The position numbers were made by a program, and so were the translations under genes. Positions 60,908 through 64,000 of a stretch of 64,000 nt of DNA are shown here, piece by piece. Positions within the stretch are counted from its first letter, which is position 1, and each line of letters starts with the position of its first letter. Under the pieces are notes generated by a model. It was given only the letters and a program-made list of their open reading frames with translations, did not search any database and was not told where the DNA came from. The stretch is from Mucilaginibacter sp. PAMB04168. GTDB taxonomy: Bacteria; Bacteroidota; Bacteroidia; Sphingobacteriales; Sphingobacteriaceae. The stretch covers positions 2,480,001 to 2,544,000 of the forward strand of contig NZ_CP155079.2 of NCBI RefSeq assembly GCF_039634365.2. Reading direction: 5' to 3'.

Positions 60908-62227
60908 TTAGTCTGTTTTAGGCAGCTGTGCTGCGGCTGCAGCCTCCGGAGCAACCTCGCGTACGTAACGACGTATAATTAAGCGTGTGCCGCCATTGTA
61001 GGTAACATAGCTACCCAGCCAGTTGATGAAAGTGATAACTTTATTACGGAAGCCCAACAGTGATATCAAATGCACAAACATCCAAATTAACCATGCAAAA
61101 AAGCCGCTCAGTTTAATTTTACCTAAATCGGCAACTGCCTTATTGCGGCCAATGGTTGCCATTGATCCCAAGTCTTTATATTTGAATGGCTCGGTTGGTT
61201 CACCTTTAACCAAGTGCGACAAGTTCTCTGCCAGCTTTTTTCCCTGCTGAATGGCTACTTGCGCAACACCGGGGTGACCATTAGGTGTTGCTTCTGTTAC
61301 CGAAGCACCTACGTCGCCAATGGCAAATACGTTGGTTGTACCTACCACACGGCAAATTTCATCGGTTTTGATGCGGTTGCCGCGCACCAGGTTCTCTTTA
61401 GCAATACCCTGTGGCACAACACCCATTACACCTGCCGACCATACTACGTTTTTGGTCCGTATAACCCGTCCGTCTTCAAATTTCAACTCCGTACCGTCAT
61501 AGCTGGCAACCTTTACGTTAAGCAGTACTTCAACGCCCATCTTCTCTAAAAACTCCTGCGCTTTTTTTGAAGCCTCGTCAGACATTGGACCTAAAACCTT
61601 TGGTAAAAAGTCGACCAGATAAACTTTCATATCCTCTTTGCGCAGCTCCGGGTAATCCTTGCTTAATACATGATTACGTAATTCGGCAAAAGAACCGGCA
61701 AGTTCAACACCCGTTGGGCCCGCTCCAACCATTACAAAAGTAACGTATGGGTCGCGTTCCTCTTTAGTGGGAGCTATTACCGCTTGCTCCAAATTCTGTA
61801 AAAACATATACCGCAGGTTTAGCGCCTCAGGTATGGTCTTCATAGGCATGGCATAATGCTCAATGTCTTTATTGCCAAAAAAGTTGGTAGTCGATCCGGT
61901 GGCCATTACCAGGTAGTCATAAGCTATCTCGCCAATGGTCGTTTCAAGGTAGTTGTTCTCTGTATTTACTGCGGTAACCTCGGCAACCCTAAAACGCAGA
62001 TTTTTTTGCCCCTCAAAGTTCTTTCTCAATGAAAAGGCTATAGCTTCACACTCCAGGCTTCCGGTAGCCACCTGGTATAACAGGGGAGGGAATGAGTGAT
62101 AGTTATGCTTATCAAGTAATAATATTTCAACCGGCTCTTTAGCCAGGTGTTTGGCCAGCTCAATACCGCCGAAGCCACCGCCTACTATTACTACCAGTGG
62201 AAATTTTGTGTTTTGTTTTGCATCCAT
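60908..62227 (-). CDS. ndh: Type II NADH dehydrogenase (NDH-2)
   Basis: 439 residues from ATG at 62227 (MDAKQNTKFPLVVIVGGGFGG). The in-frame upstream extension to 62287 would run into the terminator hairpin of secDF, so I reject it. FAD motif VIVGGGFGGIELA at about 12-24, NADH motif VMVGAGPTGVELAGSFAEL at about 170, and the C-terminal FAIGDVGA and KDLGSMATIGRNKAVADL segments are intact. It oxidises NADH and reduces quinone without pumping protons. The last 60 residues include an amphipathic membrane-binding stretch (LIWMFVHLISLLGFR). Confidence 0.94.
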   Translation of the reverse strand: MDAKQNTKFPLVVIVGGGFGGIELAKHLAKEPVEILLLDKHNYHSFPPLLYQVATGSLECEAIAFSLRKNFEGQKNLRFRVAEVTAVNTENNYLETTIGEIAYDYLVMATGSTTNFFGNKDIEHYAMPMKTIPEALNLRYMFLQNLEQAVIAPTKEERDPYVTFVMVGAGPTGVELAGSFAELRNHVLSKDYPELRKEDMKVYLVDFLPKVLGPMSDEASKKAQEFLEKMGVEVLLNVKVASYDGTELKFEDGRVIRTKNVVWSAGVMGVVPQGIAKENLVRGNRIKTDEICRVVGTTNVFAIGDVGASVTEATPNGHPGVAQVAIQQGKKLAENLSHLVKGEPTEPFKYKDLGSMATIGRNKAVADLGKIKLSGFFAWLIWMFVHLISLLGFRNKVITFINWLGSYVTYNGGTRLIIRRYVREVAPEAAAAAQLPKTD

Positions 62228-62275
62228 GTTCTTTAAACAATTTGCGTGTAAGGTTGATGTCTGTTTGTATAACAA

Positions 62276-62306
62276 AAAAGGCTTCAAATGTTCTTTGAAG
62301 CCTTTT
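62276..62306 (-). terminator. Intrinsic terminator after secDF
   Basis: Arms of 13 nt (62276-62288 and 62294-62306; AAAAGGCTTCAAA/TTTGAAGCCTTTT) pair perfectly around TGTTC, 21 nt past the secDF stop. It also insulates ndh. Confidence 0.9.
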
Positions 62307-62327
62307 ATAAAAATTTATAATGAAATT

Positions 62328-64000
62328 TTAGTTGAGCTTCTTGCCGCCAAAATCGAGCATTACCGGTGTTGCCACACAAATGGATGAGTAGGTACCAAAG
62401 CACACACCCACCAATAAGGCAAACGAGAATCCGCGGATCACATCACCACCGAATATAAATAATACGATGAGCACAAAGATAACAGTTAAAGCAGTAATAA
62501 TGGTACGGCTTAGTGTACTATTAATAGCCTGGTTAACTACTACAGCCGGATCATCGGTCTTGGCATGGTGCAGGTTAAGGAACTCGCGGATACGGTCAAA
62601 CACAACCACAGTATCGTTAATGGAGTAACCTATTACAGTTAAGATAGCTGCAATAAATGCCTGATCTATATCCAATGCAAAAGGTAACACACCGTTGAAC
62701 AGAGAGAAGAACGATAATACCAGCAACGCATCGTGTGCCGTAGCCACCATGGCGCCTAAACTGAACTGCCATCTGCGGAACCGGATTAAGATATAAGCGG
62801 ATATAACGAGGATAGCAAAAATTACAGTCCATATCGCCGATGTTTTGATATCATTAGCGATAGTTGGCCCAACTTTTTGCGAGCTCATGATTTTAAAGGT
62901 AGGAGAAACCTGGCTTAAACCCTTACGCAGCGTGCTTTCAACTTTATTATCAGCAACCGTGGTGTTATCTTCTATCAGGTAGTTGGTAGTAATACGTACC
63001 TGGTTACCCGAACCGAAAGATTTAACTTCTGATTTACCTTTGCCCAGCGTGTTGTCGATAGCACTCCGAACATCTTGGGTAGTCAGCGTTTTATCGAAAC
63101 GTACAACGTAACTGCGGCCACCCTGGAAATCTACGCCGTAGCTAAATCCACGTGTAAACATAGAGATTATACCGGCCAAAATAAATATACCTGAGAAAGC
63201 ATAGAATCTGAAACGGTTTTTTACGAACGCATAGTTGGCACCCTTAAATAAGTTAGAGCTCCATGCATTCGAAAATTTAATATTCATGTCTTTATCCAGC
63301 ATCCATTCAAATATTAAACGTGAGATTAACAAAGAACAGAACAATGATGTCAGGATACCGATCATCAAGGTAGTAGCAAAACCTTGTATTGGCCCTGTAC
63401 CAAAAATGAATAGGATTAAACCGGTAAGGAAGCTACTGATTTGGGAATCGAGAATTGAAGACAAGGCATGTTTGTAACCATCTGCAATGGCTAAACGTTT
63501 AGATTTACCAGAAGCAAGTTCCTCTCTAACACGTTCATAAATAAGTACGTTAGCATCAACCGATATACCTAAAATTAACACGATACCGGCAATACCAGGT
63601 AACGTTAATACGGCATGTATGCTGGTTAATACACCCATCAGGAAGAAAACGTTTACAAACACTGCAATGTCGGCAACTACACCTGAGTTATTGTAATAAA
63701 GTATCATGAATAACAATACTACAATCAAACCAACACCACACGATACTAAACCGTTGTTGATCGCTTCCTGACCTAATGACGGACCAACGATATCTTCAGA
63801 CACAATACGAGCAGGAGCAGGCAAACGACCAGCCTTTAATGCATTAGCTAAGTCTTTAGTTTCATCCTGAGTAAAGTTACCGCTGATTGAGGACTGGCCA
63901 CCAGCAATCTCATTATCTACCCGTGGAGCAGATACCACGTTCTCGTCGAGTACAATGGCGATTGAGCGGTTATCATTAGGATCGGTAGGGTTACCGGCAG
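62328..64000 (-). CDS. secDF: SecDF fusion protein translocase subunit, 5' end cut by window
   Basis: The visible 557 residues run to the stop at 62328; the start is beyond the right edge, as the frame stays open from 64000 through IAIVLDENVVSAPRV. The SecD part has GPSLGQEAINNGLVSC, the membrane block GIAGIVLILGISVDANVLIYERVREEL, then the SecF part with FSYGVDFQGGRSYVVRF and GYSINDTVVVFDRIREFL. It is an inner-membrane, proton-driven partner of SecYEG. SecD and SecF are fused in one chain, as is common in Bacteroidota. Confidence 0.95.
   Translation of the reverse strand, partial: AGNPTDPNDNRSIAIVLDENVVSAPRVDNEIAGGQSSISGNFTQDETKDLANALKAGRLPAPARIVSEDIVGPSLGQEAINNGLVSCGVGLIVVLLFMILYYNNSGVVADIAVFVNVFFLMGVLTSIHAVLTLPGIAGIVLILGISVDANVLIYERVREELASGKSKRLAIADGYKHALSSILDSQISSFLTGLILFIFGTGPIQGFATTLMIGILTSLFCSLLISRLIFEWMLDKDMNIKFSNAWSSNLFKGANYAFVKNRFRFYAFSGIFILAGIISMFTRGFSYGVDFQGGRSYVVRFDKTLTTQDVRSAIDNTLGKGKSEVKSFGSGNQVRITTNYLIEDNTTVADNKVESTLRKGLSQVSPTFKIMSSQKVGPTIANDIKTSAIWTVIFAILVISAYILIRFRRWQFSLGAMVATAHDALLVLSFFSLFNGVLPFALDIDQAFIAAILTVIGYSINDTVVVFDRIREFLNLHHAKTDDPAVVVNQAINSTLSRTIITALTVIFVLIVLFIFGGDVIRGFSFALLVGVCFGTYSSICVATPVMLDFGGKKLN

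Noticed and set aside
62228..62287. N-terminal extension of NADH dehydrogenase
   Set aside because: It runs into the secDF terminator hairpin and precedes the normal start.
1..64000. CRISPR arrays, tRNA or rRNA genes, insertion sequences, prophage
   Set aside because: Read for on both strands; no direct-repeat arrays, cloverleaf genes, transposase or phage structural genes were seen.

Overview
The window looks like a chromosomal segment from a Bacteroidota species of the Sphingobacteriaceae type (Pedobacter/Mucilaginibacter-like). The evidence is protein style rather than a 16S gene. It has a fused SecDF, MutS2 with a Smr tail, a DUF4296 lipoprotein, a TPR-sensor histidine kinase, a GH2 enzyme with a C-terminal malectin domain, weak Shine-Dalgarno sequences and several Bacteroidota-type -7 boxes (TAnnTTTG). 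Almost every gene is intact. I see no tRNA, rRNA, CRISPR array, insertion sequence or prophage. The HAD gene at the left edge and secDF at the right edge are cut by the window.

Layout. 1-2600 (minus): a HAD hydrolase, an APH-fold phosphotransferase and a glutamine synthetase-family ligase. 2832-4886: a TPR histidine kinase. 4883-8116 (minus): a tight yggS / GNAT / lipoprotein / aspartokinase operon. 8166-11061: a DUF4296 lipoprotein and mutS2. 11140-13013 (minus): galU and a glucuronokinase-like GHMP kinase, a probable UDP-sugar activation pair. 13253-18467: a 50-residue Cys-rich miniprotein, a CE2-type esterase, a DUF1801 gene remnant, an acidic disordered protein and a GH2 glycosidase. 18558-22067: an FAD/Fe-S dehydrogenase and a thioesterase. 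22396-30358: a seven-gene pentose phosphate operon (tkt, rpiB, tal, a HAD phosphatase, gnd, zwf, pgl). 30459-32363 (minus): an IGHMBP2-like helicase.

32614-42948 is the most striking region. In one direction and with very small gaps it encodes a transmembrane Ser/Thr kinase, an FHA-like protein, a 32-residue membrane miniprotein, a membrane-anchored PP2C phosphatase with a predicted extracytoplasmic beta-helix, a 1364-residue SEDS glycosyltransferase-penicillin-binding-protein fusion, an FHA protein and a second kinase nearly identical to the first. The parts list matches the actinobacterial fhaA-fhaB-pstP-rodA-pbpA-pknA-pknB cluster, which couples phospho-signalling to peptidoglycan synthesis. 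I propose it as a Bacteroidota counterpart.

43017-56812: a cytosolic molybdopterin oxidoreductase, a SWIM-Snf2 helicase, an OmpA-like lipoprotein, an MhqO/MhqD-like quinone/electrophile cassette followed by a small GNAT and a cupin, a soluble cNMP-sensor histidine kinase paired with a response regulator fused to a thioredoxin-reductase-like flavoprotein, a cation/proton antiporter, and a Tat-exported molybdopterin oxidoreductase with its cytochrome b. 56924-64000: a PNPOx-family stress protein, accD, class II fba, a small membrane protein, a GNAT, NADH dehydrogenase II and secDF. Perfect inverted repeats mark several convergent or terminal boundaries.
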